Assembly (NCBI GenBank): GCA_937915915.1
Contig: CALGGN010000166.1
Span: 1 to 5,658, forward strand
DNA length: 5,658 nucleotides
Direction of reading: 5' to 3'
From: an uncultured Selenomonas sp.
GTDB taxonomy: Bacteria > Bacillota > Negativicutes > Selenomonadales > Selenomonadaceae
Below, one piece after another: positions 1 to 5,137 of this stretch. A model generated the notes under the pieces. It was not told the DNA's origin, ran no database searches, and worked only from the letters and a program-made list of their open reading frames with translations. How positions within the stretch are numbered: the first letter of the stretch is position 1; each line of letters begins with the position of its first letter. Made by a program: the position numbers and the translations under genes.

Positions 1-341
1 CTCTTTGTCCTATCACGGGTCAGCCGGATTTTGCGAAGATTTATATTTCCTATGTACCCGCTCAGAGGATGGTTGAGAGTAAGAGCCTCAAACTGTATCT
101 CTTTTCCTTCCGCAACCACGGGGATTTCCACGAGGATTGCGTAAATACCATAATGAAGGACTTGATAAAGCTCATGGATCCCAAATATATCGAGGTTCAG
201 GGGATTTTTACGCCCAGGGGCGGTATTTCCATCGACCCGTTCACGAATTACGGAAAGCCCGGCACGAAGTTCGAGGAATTGGCATGGAAGCGATTTGCGG
301 AGCATGATATGGCAGGTATGGATAAGGTCGATAATAGATAG
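1..341 (+). CDS. queF: NADPH-dependent 7-cyano-7-deazaguanine reductase QueF, 3' part (5' end outside window)
   Basis: QueF reduces the nitrile of preQ0 to the primary amine of preQ1 in the cytoplasm, using two NADPH, on the path to queuosine in tRNA. The reading frame is open from base 3, so the gene begins upstream. The first residues are LCPITGQPDF: the Cys (bases 6-8) and Asp (27-29) match the catalytic Cys and Asp that sit seven residues apart in Bacillus QueF. The ESKSLKLYLFSFRNHG stretch (NADPH-binding motif) and FTPRGGISIDP follow, and the protein ends in DNR as Bacillus QueF does. About 112 residues are visible of roughly 150-165 for this short, single-domain class. No defect is seen. 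The kinase gene follows 14 bases after the stop, so it probably shares the transcript. Other queuosine genes, if linked, would lie upstream. Confidence 0.97.
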   Translation, partial: LCPITGQPDFAKIYISYVPAQRMVESKSLKLYLFSFRNHGDFHEDCVNTIMKDLIKLMDPKYIEVQGIFTPRGGISIDPFTNYGKPGTKFEELAWKRFAEHDMAGMDKVDNR

Positions 342-343
342 TC

Positions 344-349
344 GAGGAA
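344..349 (+). promoter_or_regulatory. Ribosome binding site deciding a TTG start for the kinase gene
   Basis: GAGGAA lies six bases upstream of TTG at 356. The first in-frame ATG comes only about 20 codons later, inside the conserved GFGRCSM segment, so the TTG is the real start. Confidence 0.75.
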
Positions 350-355
350 TGCATT

Positions 356-1186
356 TTGAAGAAACGACAGAAACGAATTGCTTTGATCAATGATATCACG
401 GGGTTTGGCCGATGCTCCATGACGGTGGAGCTGCCGCTTATCTCAGCGCTGAAGGTGCAGGCGTGTCCGCTGCCGACGGCGCTTCTTTCCGTGCATACGG
501 GCTTCCCGTCCCATTACATCGATGACTATACGGATCGCATGCGCCCCTACATGGCGAACTGGAAGGAAAACGGAATTGCTTTCGATGGCATTGCGACGGG
601 CTTCCTTGGCTCCGTGGAGCAGATCGATATCGTGATTGATTTTATCCGGCAGTTCCGGGGGCAGGGGACGGTCGTTATGATGGATCCCGTGATGGGGGAT
701 CATGGGAGGCTTTATTCCTCCTATACGAAGGAAATGTGCGTGAGGATGCGGGATATGCTGGTTTATGCGGATCTGGTGACGCCGAATCTCACCGAGGCCT
801 GCGAACTTCTGGATATGGCGTACCCCGAAGAGGGACAGGCATCCGACGGTGATTTGAAAGAAATGGCGGAGCGGCTTTCGGAACGGGGCCCCTCGCAGGT
901 GGTCATTACCGGTCTTCATCGCGGGGATTCCGTGCAGAATTTTATCTATGAACGCGGATGTCCCGTACAAGTGTTGGAAGCAGCCAAGATCGGGGGAGAC
1001 CGTTCCGGCACGGGGGATGCTTTCGCAGCCATCGTGGCGGCAAGTCTTTTGAACGGGGAAAGCCTGCGGGATGCGGTCAAAAAGGCGGCGGATTTTATCA
1101 GCAAGGCGCTTTCCTATGCGGAAGAATTGGATCTTCCTTGGAATTACGGGCTGCCGTTTGAGGAATATTTGACGGAGTTGAAATAG
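356..1186 (+). CDS. Pyridoxal/pyridoxamine kinase (PdxK/PdxY family, ribokinase-like fold)
   Basis: Predicted to phosphorylate the 5'-hydroxymethyl group of B6 vitamers with ATP, salvaging pyridoxamine/pyridoxal to the PLP pool in the cytoplasm. The 276-residue length is normal. An N-terminal INDITGFGRCSMTVELP segment followed by CPLPTALLSVHTGFP is typical of the Bacillota pyridoxamine kinase group. DPVMGDHGRLY (D110-Y120) and PNLTEACELL (from P143) are family motifs. GTGDAFAA (G218 onward) forms the anion hole, with D221 as the catalytic base. The start is TTG with a good ribosome binding site. Members of this fold also include hydroxymethylpyrimidine kinases (ThiD), but the N-terminal motif fits B6 kinases better. 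Substrate preference cannot be read from sequence, so I give no gene symbol. It sits between queF and a radical SAM gene in a tight run; no functional link to queuosine is evident. Confidence 0.93.
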   Translation: MKKRQKRIALINDITGFGRCSMTVELPLISALKVQACPLPTALLSVHTGFPSHYIDDYTDRMRPYMANWKENGIAFDGIATGFLGSVEQIDIVIDFIRQFRGQGTVVMMDPVMGDHGRLYSSYTKEMCVRMRDMLVYADLVTPNLTEACELLDMAYPEEGQASDGDLKEMAERLSERGPSQVVITGLHRGDSVQNFIYERGCPVQVLEAAKIGGDRSGTGDAFAAIVAASLLNGESLRDAVKKAADFISKALSYAEELDLPWNYGLPFEEYLTELK

Positions 1187-1195
1187 TGTGCGTAC

Positions 1196-1200
1196 AGGAG
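1196..1200 (+). promoter_or_regulatory. Ribosome binding site of the radical SAM gene
   Basis: AGGAG ends one base before ATG 1202 but seven bases before the in-frame ATG at 1208. Normal spacing therefore favours 1208 as the start, removing two residues from the longest reading. Confidence 0.65.
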
Positions 1201-1207
1201 AATGCCA

Positions 1208-1867
1208 ATGATCGTCTATGCGACCCACAAGGGCGGAAAGTATCTCCCGATACGGGAAAGCCTTCGGATCCAGCCGGAGGGGAAACGGAATCTCTATATC
1301 AATCTCACGAATCGCTGTGACTGCGCATGTATCTTTTGCCTGCGGCAGATGAAAAAAATGGCGGAGGAATCGTCCCTCTGGCTCAAGCGGGAACCGACTG
1401 CGGCAGAGGTCAAGCGGGAACTGTCGGAGGTGCCTTGGGAGTTCATTGCCGAGGTGGTGTTCTGCGGCTTCGGAGAGCCGACAGCGAGACTGGATGTGCT
1501 GACGGAGCTTTTGCGCCATGTGAAGGCGGATTATCCGGGGCATCCGACGCGGCTCAATACGAATGGTCTGGGAGAACTGGCCTATGGGCGCGAGATATCG
1601 GCGGATTTCGAGGGAATTCTGGATACCATTTCCATCAGCCTCAATGCTTCGAGCGCGGAAAAATACCTTGCGCTGACCCGGGCGAAATACGGCGTGGCAT
1701 CCTATGAGGGAATGCTGCGTTTTGCTGAGCACAGTAAAAAGTATGTGCCGCATGTGGTATTGACCATCGTGGATCATGTGAATCCTCCGGAGGAAATCGA
1801 GAAGTGCCGAAACATCTGCGAGAGCAGGGGACTTGTCCTGCGTGTGCGTCCCTACGAGGATCATTGA
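1208..1867 (+). CDS. Radical SAM protein of the small TatD-associated type, function unknown
   Basis: A 219-residue radical SAM enzyme. The 4Fe-4S ligands are in the CX3CX2C block CDCACIFC (cysteines 37, 41 and 44 from the start at 1208), preceded by NLYINLTNR. FCGFGEPTAR supplies the Gly-Glu motif that contacts the SAM amino group. RLNTNGLG and DTISISLNA mark later strands of the partial barrel, and the protein ends shortly after a VVLTIVDHVNPPE segment. I see no extra cysteine-rich domain for further clusters, so it is a minimal enzyme. This architecture matches the family often found beside, or linked to, TatD nuclease genes; its reaction is not known. No tatD gene is in this window. The start at 1208 is chosen because the Shine-Dalgarno is too close to ATG 1202. 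About 36 residues precede the first cluster cysteine, which seems slightly long for the family. It is the last gene before the terminator at 1919-1950, and probably co-transcribed with the kinase. Confidence 0.88.
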   Translation: MIVYATHKGGKYLPIRESLRIQPEGKRNLYINLTNRCDCACIFCLRQMKKMAEESSLWLKREPTAAEVKRELSEVPWEFIAEVVFCGFGEPTARLDVLTELLRHVKADYPGHPTRLNTNGLGELAYGREISADFEGILDTISISLNASSAEKYLALTRAKYGVASYEGMLRFAEHSKKYVPHVVLTIVDHVNPPEEIEKCRNICESRGLVLRVRPYEDH

Positions 1868-1918
1868 GGAATTATGCAGAAAATCGCTTCGGTTACCGAG
1901 GCTGAGGCACAAAAACAT

Positions 1919-1950
1919 AGAACCGGCCTGCATACCTGCACGCCGGTTCT
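1919..1950. terminator. Bidirectional intrinsic terminator between convergent units
   Basis: AGAACCGGC (1919-1927) and GCCGGTTCT (1942-1950) form a perfect 9-bp stem. After one C/C mismatch a further TGCA/TGCA 4-bp helix closes a TACC tetraloop. On the minus strand the stem is followed almost at once by ATGTTTTTG, a good U-tract. On the plus strand the tail ATTTCTT is weaker but usable. It therefore ends the queF-kinase-radical SAM transcript (52 bases past its last stop) and the minus-strand RNA unit coming from the right. A smaller 7-bp hairpin (1886-1902, loop TTA) lies ahead of it on the plus strand. Confidence 0.85.
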
Positions 1951-2021
1951 ATTTCTTGGATACCATAAATTGAAAAACCCCTATTCTCTTTTTTGTCTTC
2001 CCCTGCATGCCTCGCGAAAGC

Positions 2022-2190
2022 ACGCTGTGTATTCCATTGCTCAGCCAAACAATTGTTGTAGACCAGGGAACGCTTCTTCCGGATTTCTAACGCTGTGCTC
2101 CTTTACGCCACATGACAAGGTACGCTGCAGCCACCCGACTGCATTACGTCCTGCTCCGTCTCCGTGGAATTATTTTCTCTTCATACGCTG
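2022..2190 (-). repeat. Cluster of six GCGU motifs in the candidate RNA
   Basis: ACGC occurs on the plus strand at 2022, 2070, 2090, 2105, 2122 and 2185, always in one orientation. Four copies extend to ACGCTG: two as ACGCTGTG (2022, 2090) and two as TACGCTGCA (2121, 2184). A single 4-mer would be expected less than once in this length. The meaning is unknown; it may reflect repeated structural modules of the RNA. Confidence 0.35.
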
Positions 2191-2193
2191 CAC

Positions 2194-2348
2194 TTGCTAG
2201 TCAGACCGGAACATGGAAACCAAAGATACAAAACTCAATAGGCTTCACATCCTTTCCTGATACTACCGAAGAGAGCCTGTTTCGGCACGACCGCACCTTT
2301 CCGTTCCCTTTGCCCGCCGGGACTCCGTTTCCGAATGGTTTGCTAGTC
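2194..2348. repeat. 9-bp direct repeat TTGCTAGTC, copies 146 bp apart
   Basis: TTGCTAGTC is at 2194-2202 and again at 2340-2348, read as GACTAGCAA in the minus-strand RNA. The second copy lies close to the predicted 5' end of that RNA. GTCTTCCC also occurs twice (1995-2002 and 2346-2353), the latter overlapping the repeat. No transposase gene or terminal inverted repeat accompanies them. Confidence 0.3.
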
Positions 2349-2367
2349 TTCCCTTCCCTATGACCAT

Positions 2368-2396
2368 AGTATAGCATAGGCGTCAAATTTTTGCAA
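2368..2396 (-). promoter_or_regulatory. Minus-strand housekeeping-sigma promoter of the candidate RNA
   Basis: Read on the minus strand: TTGCAA (2396-2391), a 17-base spacer, then TATACT (2373-2368), preceded directly by TGC, giving an extended -10. The start is predicted at A2361. A small inverted repeat, CTATG/CATAG (2358-2369), overlaps the -10 and start point. The nearby TTGACG (2386-2381) has no -10 at proper spacing. Confidence 0.65.
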
Positions 2397-2429
2397 GGGT
2401 TTTGTGAAGAAACTTCTAAAAATTTTGAG

Positions 2430-2453
2430 ATGAATGATTGTTCAATCGTTCAT
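2430..2453. promoter_or_regulatory. 24-bp inverted repeat, likely operator (TetR-like)
   Basis: Arms ATGAATGATTG (2430-2440) and CAATCGTTCAT (2443-2453) flank a TT centre. They pair at ten of eleven positions, with one T/G mismatch. The right arm overlaps the first base of the -35 box at 2453. The TGAAYGATTG-type half sites, length and position resemble operators of TetR-family repressors. No regulator gene is in the window. No T-run follows, so it is not a terminator. Confidence 0.5.
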
Positions 2454-2481
2454 TGCTCTTTCGCGCGGAATCTGCTACAAT
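2453..2481 (+). promoter_or_regulatory. Promoter of the phosphoesterase-glycosyltransferase operon
   Basis: TTGCTC (2453-2458), a 17-base spacer and TACAAT (2476-2481), preceded by TGC as an extended -10. The start is predicted at A2488, giving a 30-base leader to the ATG at 2518. AT-rich sequence (2411-2429) lies upstream. Confidence 0.65.
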
Positions 2482-2505
2482 GCGAGTATCATGCTACAGT
2501 TTTTG

Positions 2506-2512
2506 AAGGTGG
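2506..2512 (+). promoter_or_regulatory. Ribosome binding site fixing the phosphoesterase start at 2518
   Basis: AAGGTGG, one mismatch from AAGGAGG, sits five bases before ATG 2518. The longer in-frame start at 2434 lies upstream of the predicted transcription start and inside the operator, so it is unlikely to be used. Confidence 0.7.
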
Positions 2513-2517
2513 GAGTC

Positions 2518-3663
2518 ATGTTTCTATTTTTTATCTTGACCGCGTTGCTGATCGCTCTGGCCATGGGAATGAGCTATTGGCTGACAGGCTTCGTTGCGGA
2601 GGGAAGAGTTTTGCGGCTGGTGCGCGGTCTGCTGCTCCTTTTTGACGGGGGGTTGATCGCGGCTGTTTTCATCGGACCGAAATACTTGCGGGATATTTCC
2701 TTTGCGGTTGAGGTTGTCATGTTTTTGACCGTCTTGATTGTCGTTCAGTTCATCTTTTGCGTGCTGGTGGGGCTGGCATTGCTTTTGCGGCGCGCGAGGA
2801 AACTGGTCGTTGAGGACGTTCCCTTTGACGGAGGCAGACGGAAACTCTTGCAGCATGCGGCTGTCTATCCGGCGGCTGCCTTTGGCATGGGGCTCTACGG
2901 GAATCTCTGGGAGAGGAACCAGACGGTGGTGAACCGCTATGAGATACCTGCGGGAGTGCCGGGAAATCTGTCGGGCTTCACGCTTGCACAGATCAGCGAT
3001 GTGCATATGGGCATGTTCTATTCTCTGGAGATGCTGCAGGCGCTTTTGCGGAAAGCGGCAGAACTGAAACCGGATGTGCTGGCCATCACGGGGGATATCT
3101 TTGACCATGTGAAAATGAATCCCGAAGCAATCCGCCTGGTGGATCGCTTTGTGGATGCCTTTCCGCGGGGAATCTGGTACTGTCATGGCAATCATGAGCA
3201 TCATCGGGGTATTGGGCCGATCGAGGAAATGCTCCGGGAGACGAGGCTGCACGTGCTGGTCAATGCGGCGGAGCCTGTTGTGGACGGGCAAAAGCTTTAT
3301 ATCGTGGGCGTGGATTATCCGATGCACCGTCAGGTTTTTCAGCAAGAGAAAGCAGCGTACTTGAAGACGGCGATGCAGGCAGTGCCCGGGGATGCTGTCT
3401 GCGTGCTTCTGGCGCATCATCCGGAATTCATCGATGACGCGCGGGAATACGGGATACCCCTGACGTTGACCGGGCACACCCACGGCAGCCAGTTCGGGAT
3501 TTTCGGCGTGCCGCTCTTCCCGGTGTTCAAATATACCAGAGGTATGGTGCAAAAAGATGGCTGCTACGGGTATGTGCATGTGGGAAACGGGAGTTGGTTC
3601 CCCTACCGCTTTGGCTGCCCGCCGGAAATCGCTCTGTTCACGCTGAAGGGCAAGGCGGTCTGA
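2518..3663 (+). CDS. Membrane-anchored calcineurin-like metallophosphoesterase (YkuE/YaeI type)
   Basis: A 381-residue binuclear-metal phosphoesterase. Three hydrophobic segments (about residues 2-23, 35-53 and 64-90) are followed by a basic stretch and RRKLLQHAAVYPAAAFGMG (about 107-127), a fourth membrane or twin-arginine-like segment. The catalytic domain then carries all the metal motifs: D161-x-H163 (SDVHMG), GDIFD with D193 and D196, GNHEHH with N225 and H226, AHHPE with H300 and H301, and GHTHGSQ with H320 and H322. No ligand is missing. Family members hydrolyse phosphodiesters or pyrophosphates at the membrane, including nucleotide-sugar lipids (LpxG-like) or phospholipids; the substrate here is unknown. 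The start at 2518 is chosen from the ribosome binding site and promoter. The glycosyltransferase gene starts one base after this stop, with its AAGGCGG (3652-3658) inside this gene, so the two are translationally coupled. Confidence 0.92.
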   Translation: MFLFFILTALLIALAMGMSYWLTGFVAEGRVLRLVRGLLLLFDGGLIAAVFIGPKYLRDISFAVEVVMFLTVLIVVQFIFCVLVGLALLLRRARKLVVEDVPFDGGRRKLLQHAAVYPAAAFGMGLYGNLWERNQTVVNRYEIPAGVPGNLSGFTLAQISDVHMGMFYSLEMLQALLRKAAELKPDVLAITGDIFDHVKMNPEAIRLVDRFVDAFPRGIWYCHGNHEHHRGIGPIEEMLRETRLHVLVNAAEPVVDGQKLYIVGVDYPMHRQVFQQEKAAYLKTAMQAVPGDAVCVLLAHHPEFIDDAREYGIPLTLTGHTHGSQFGIFGVPLFPVFKYTRGMVQKDGCYGYVHVGNGSWFPYRFGCPPEIALFTLKGKAV

Positions 3664-3664
3664 G

Positions 3665-5137
3665 ATGCGGGGAGCGGATGAGACGGCGCTGCGGGCAGCG
3701 AGGCAGATGATCCTGCGGGGAAGGGCGCGGGAGGCGTTCGAGTCTCTGAAGGAGCTGCTGCACGGGGCAGATCAGGAGTTTTTAGCAAGGGAAAGCTGGC
3801 GCGTGCATGAGCTGATCGGGGCATGCTTCCATGACATGGCGGACGCGGAGGGCGCGGCACAGGCCTATTTCTGCGCGGCGCAAAGCGATCGCTACCTTCG
3901 GAGCCAGCGGGAGCATTTTTCCAATTATCTTTTTATCCTGCACTATCTGCCAGAGATTTCCCATGAGGTCCTGACGGAGCAGCATTGCTTGTACCATTCC
4001 CTCTATCGTGATGCGGAGCCGTTTCCGCCTTGCGGGCCGAGGCGGCATCGGAAGCTCCGTGTCGGCTATCTGGCGCCCGATGTTCTGGAGCAGGCAGCAG
4101 CGCGCTTCTATGAGCCCATGTTGACGCTTTGGGACAGGTCGGCATTCGAGGTGTTCTGCTACAGCCTGTCCGGGCGTTCGGACGCGTTCACGGAACGCGT
4201 GCGGGAGTCTGTGACAGCCTATCGGGAGGTGCCGGAGATTTCCGCAGGGGAAGCCGCAGAACTCATCCGGCAGGACGAAATCGATCTCCTGTTCGACCTT
4301 GGCGGTCACAGCGCGGGCGGGACAACGCTCCCTATCATGAGCTATCGTGCCGCGCCTGTGCAGCTTTCCGGCATCGGATATTTTGATACGACAGGGCTTT
4401 CGGAGATCGATGCCTTTCTGACGGATGGGATCCTGGCTCCCGCCGGGGCAGAGCGGGATTTCGCCGAAGGGCTGCTGCGGCTTTCCTCCGCATTTGCCTT
4501 TGTTCCTTCCGACGCGATGCGAAAGGTGGAGCGTCTGCCGAGGGAAAAGGGAAAACCTCTGACACTGGGCTGCTTCAACAACTTCATGAAACTCAATCCG
4601 GAGGTGCTGGGCTGCTTTTCGGAGATTTTGCGCGCCATGCCCGAAGCAAGGCTCATCCTGCAGGATACAACGCGCATTCCCCTGAGGCTGGGTTGCCTGT
4701 CGGAGCGCATGGAAGCGCTGGGGGTCCCGATGGAGCGCGTGGAGCTTCGGCTTGGTACAGATGATTATTTGAAGGAATATCAGGATATCGATATCATGCT
4801 CGATCCCTGGCCCTATCCGGGGGGTGCTATGACCGCGACAGCGCTTTACATGGGTGTTCCCGTCGTGACGATGGCAGGGGGCCGGCACGGAAGCAGATTC
4901 GGCATGAGCCTTCTGACGGCAGCGGGGATGCCGCAGCTGATTGCGGAGTCCCGACAGGACTATGTTTACAGAGTATGCAGCCTTGCCGCAAATATGCGTG
5001 GTTTGGAAGATTTGCAGGGGTCCTTGCGCAGGAGGCTGGAGGAGTCACGCCTGCTGGGTGCCAAGGGATGGATGCGGGAACTGGAACGGGAGTATCTGCG
5101 GCTTTGGAGGGAGAAGGAGCAGTATGCGGGAAATTGA
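3665..5137 (+). CDS. GT41 (OGT/SPINDLY-like) glycosyltransferase with altered active-site positions
   Basis: A 490-residue protein. Residues 1 to about 110 are helical and TPR-like. The catalytic half follows the GT41 pattern: LRVGYLAPD (about 131-139), FEVFCYSL, DLGGHSAGG (D211, H215), YRAAPVQLSGIGY, LTDGILAP, GCFNNFMKLNPEVL with K309 at the UDP-binding lysine position, DPWPYPGGAMTATALYMG (from D380), PVVTMAG and RHGSRFGMSLLTAAG. Relatives transfer GlcNAc or other sugars from nucleotide donors to Ser/Thr of proteins; in bacteria, flagellins and adhesins are known kinds of target. Two oddities: the His that follows the conserved D-F/Y-x-x-H (human OGT H498) aligns with Q143, and the usual GGTTTC-D/E-ALWM reads GGAMTATALYM, losing the acidic residue. 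It may be a divergent active subgroup, or inactive. It starts one base after the phosphoesterase stop and overlaps the next gene by 14 bases. Confidence 0.87.
   Translation: MRGADETALRAARQMILRGRAREAFESLKELLHGADQEFLARESWRVHELIGACFHDMADAEGAAQAYFCAAQSDRYLRSQREHFSNYLFILHYLPEISHEVLTEQHCLYHSLYRDAEPFPPCGPRRHRKLRVGYLAPDVLEQAAARFYEPMLTLWDRSAFEVFCYSLSGRSDAFTERVRESVTAYREVPEISAGEAAELIRQDEIDLLFDLGGHSAGGTTLPIMSYRAAPVQLSGIGYFDTTGLSEIDAFLTDGILAPAGAERDFAEGLLRLSSAFAFVPSDAMRKVERLPREKGKPLTLGCFNNFMKLNPEVLGCFSEILRAMPEARLILQDTTRIPLRLGCLSERMEALGVPMERVELRLGTDDYLKEYQDIDIMLDPWPYPGGAMTATALYMGVPVVTMAGGRHGSRFGMSLLTAAGMPQLIAESRQDYVYRVCSLAANMRGLEDLQGSLRRRLEESRLLGAKGWMRELEREYLRLWREKEQYAGN

Larger units (their letters stand above)
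1911..2361 (-). ncRNA. Candidate stand-alone non-coding RNA of about 450 nt, family not recognised
   Basis: This stretch has no plausible protein gene on either strand. The open frames have odd composition, and the longest minus frame starts on the promoter itself. On the minus strand an extended -10 promoter predicts a start near 2361, and the hairpin with a U-tract at 1950-1911 closes the unit. The predicted RNA has several local hairpins: bases 2143-2126 give a 7-bp stem with one G-U pair and a four-base loop, GCCGAA/UUCGGU pairs near the 5' side, and GCGUGC/GCAUGC near the 3' side. Its first 70 nt are purine-rich with repeated GGA. I looked for tmRNA, RNase P RNA, SRP RNA, T-box and common riboswitch cores and found none. 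It could be a structured RNA, a regulatory sRNA, or a decayed element that kept its promoter. The promoter and terminator are visible; the RNA is inferred. Confidence 0.45.

Noticed and set aside
1886..1902. Hairpin GCTTCGG / CCGAGGC with a TTA loop as a separate terminator
   Set aside because: No T-run follows on the plus strand; the strong terminator is the next hairpin at 1919-1950.
443..1933. Long open frame (496 codons) on the minus strand opposite the kinase and radical SAM genes
   Set aside because: The + strand genes have clear family motifs. The minus product is rich in His, Arg and Pro with no domain, typical of an antisense shadow in GC-rich coding DNA.
1874..2200. Open frame of 108 codons on the plus strand after the radical SAM gene
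   Set aside because: It reads straight through the terminator hairpin, has a Cys/Pro/His-rich incoherent product and no family resemblance.
2300..2345. Resemblance to a c-di-GMP-I riboswitch (GCAAACC followed by a GGAAAC hairpin)
   Set aside because: The essential GGGACGCAAAGCC-like block and the tetraloop receptor are absent, and no gene follows on that strand before the terminator.
1911..2361. tmRNA, RNase P RNA or SRP RNA
   Set aside because: No tRNA-like ends or tag frame, no GAGGAAAGTCC-type core, and no SRP GGAAGGAAGCAGC-type loop; CCGGAAGAAGCG near 2080 is only a partial look-alike.
2201..2386. Minus-strand open frame of 61 codons inside the candidate RNA
   Set aside because: Its TTG start lies between the -35 and -10 of the promoter, upstream of the predicted transcript start, and the product shows no domain.
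2524..3579. Open frame of 351 codons on the minus strand opposite the phosphoesterase
   Set aside because: Same low-information His/Arg/Gln-rich composition; the + strand carries all metallophosphoesterase motifs.
3782..4888. Open frame of 368 codons on the minus strand opposite the glycosyltransferase
   Set aside because: Shadow of the GT41 gene; no recognisable domain or ribosome binding site.
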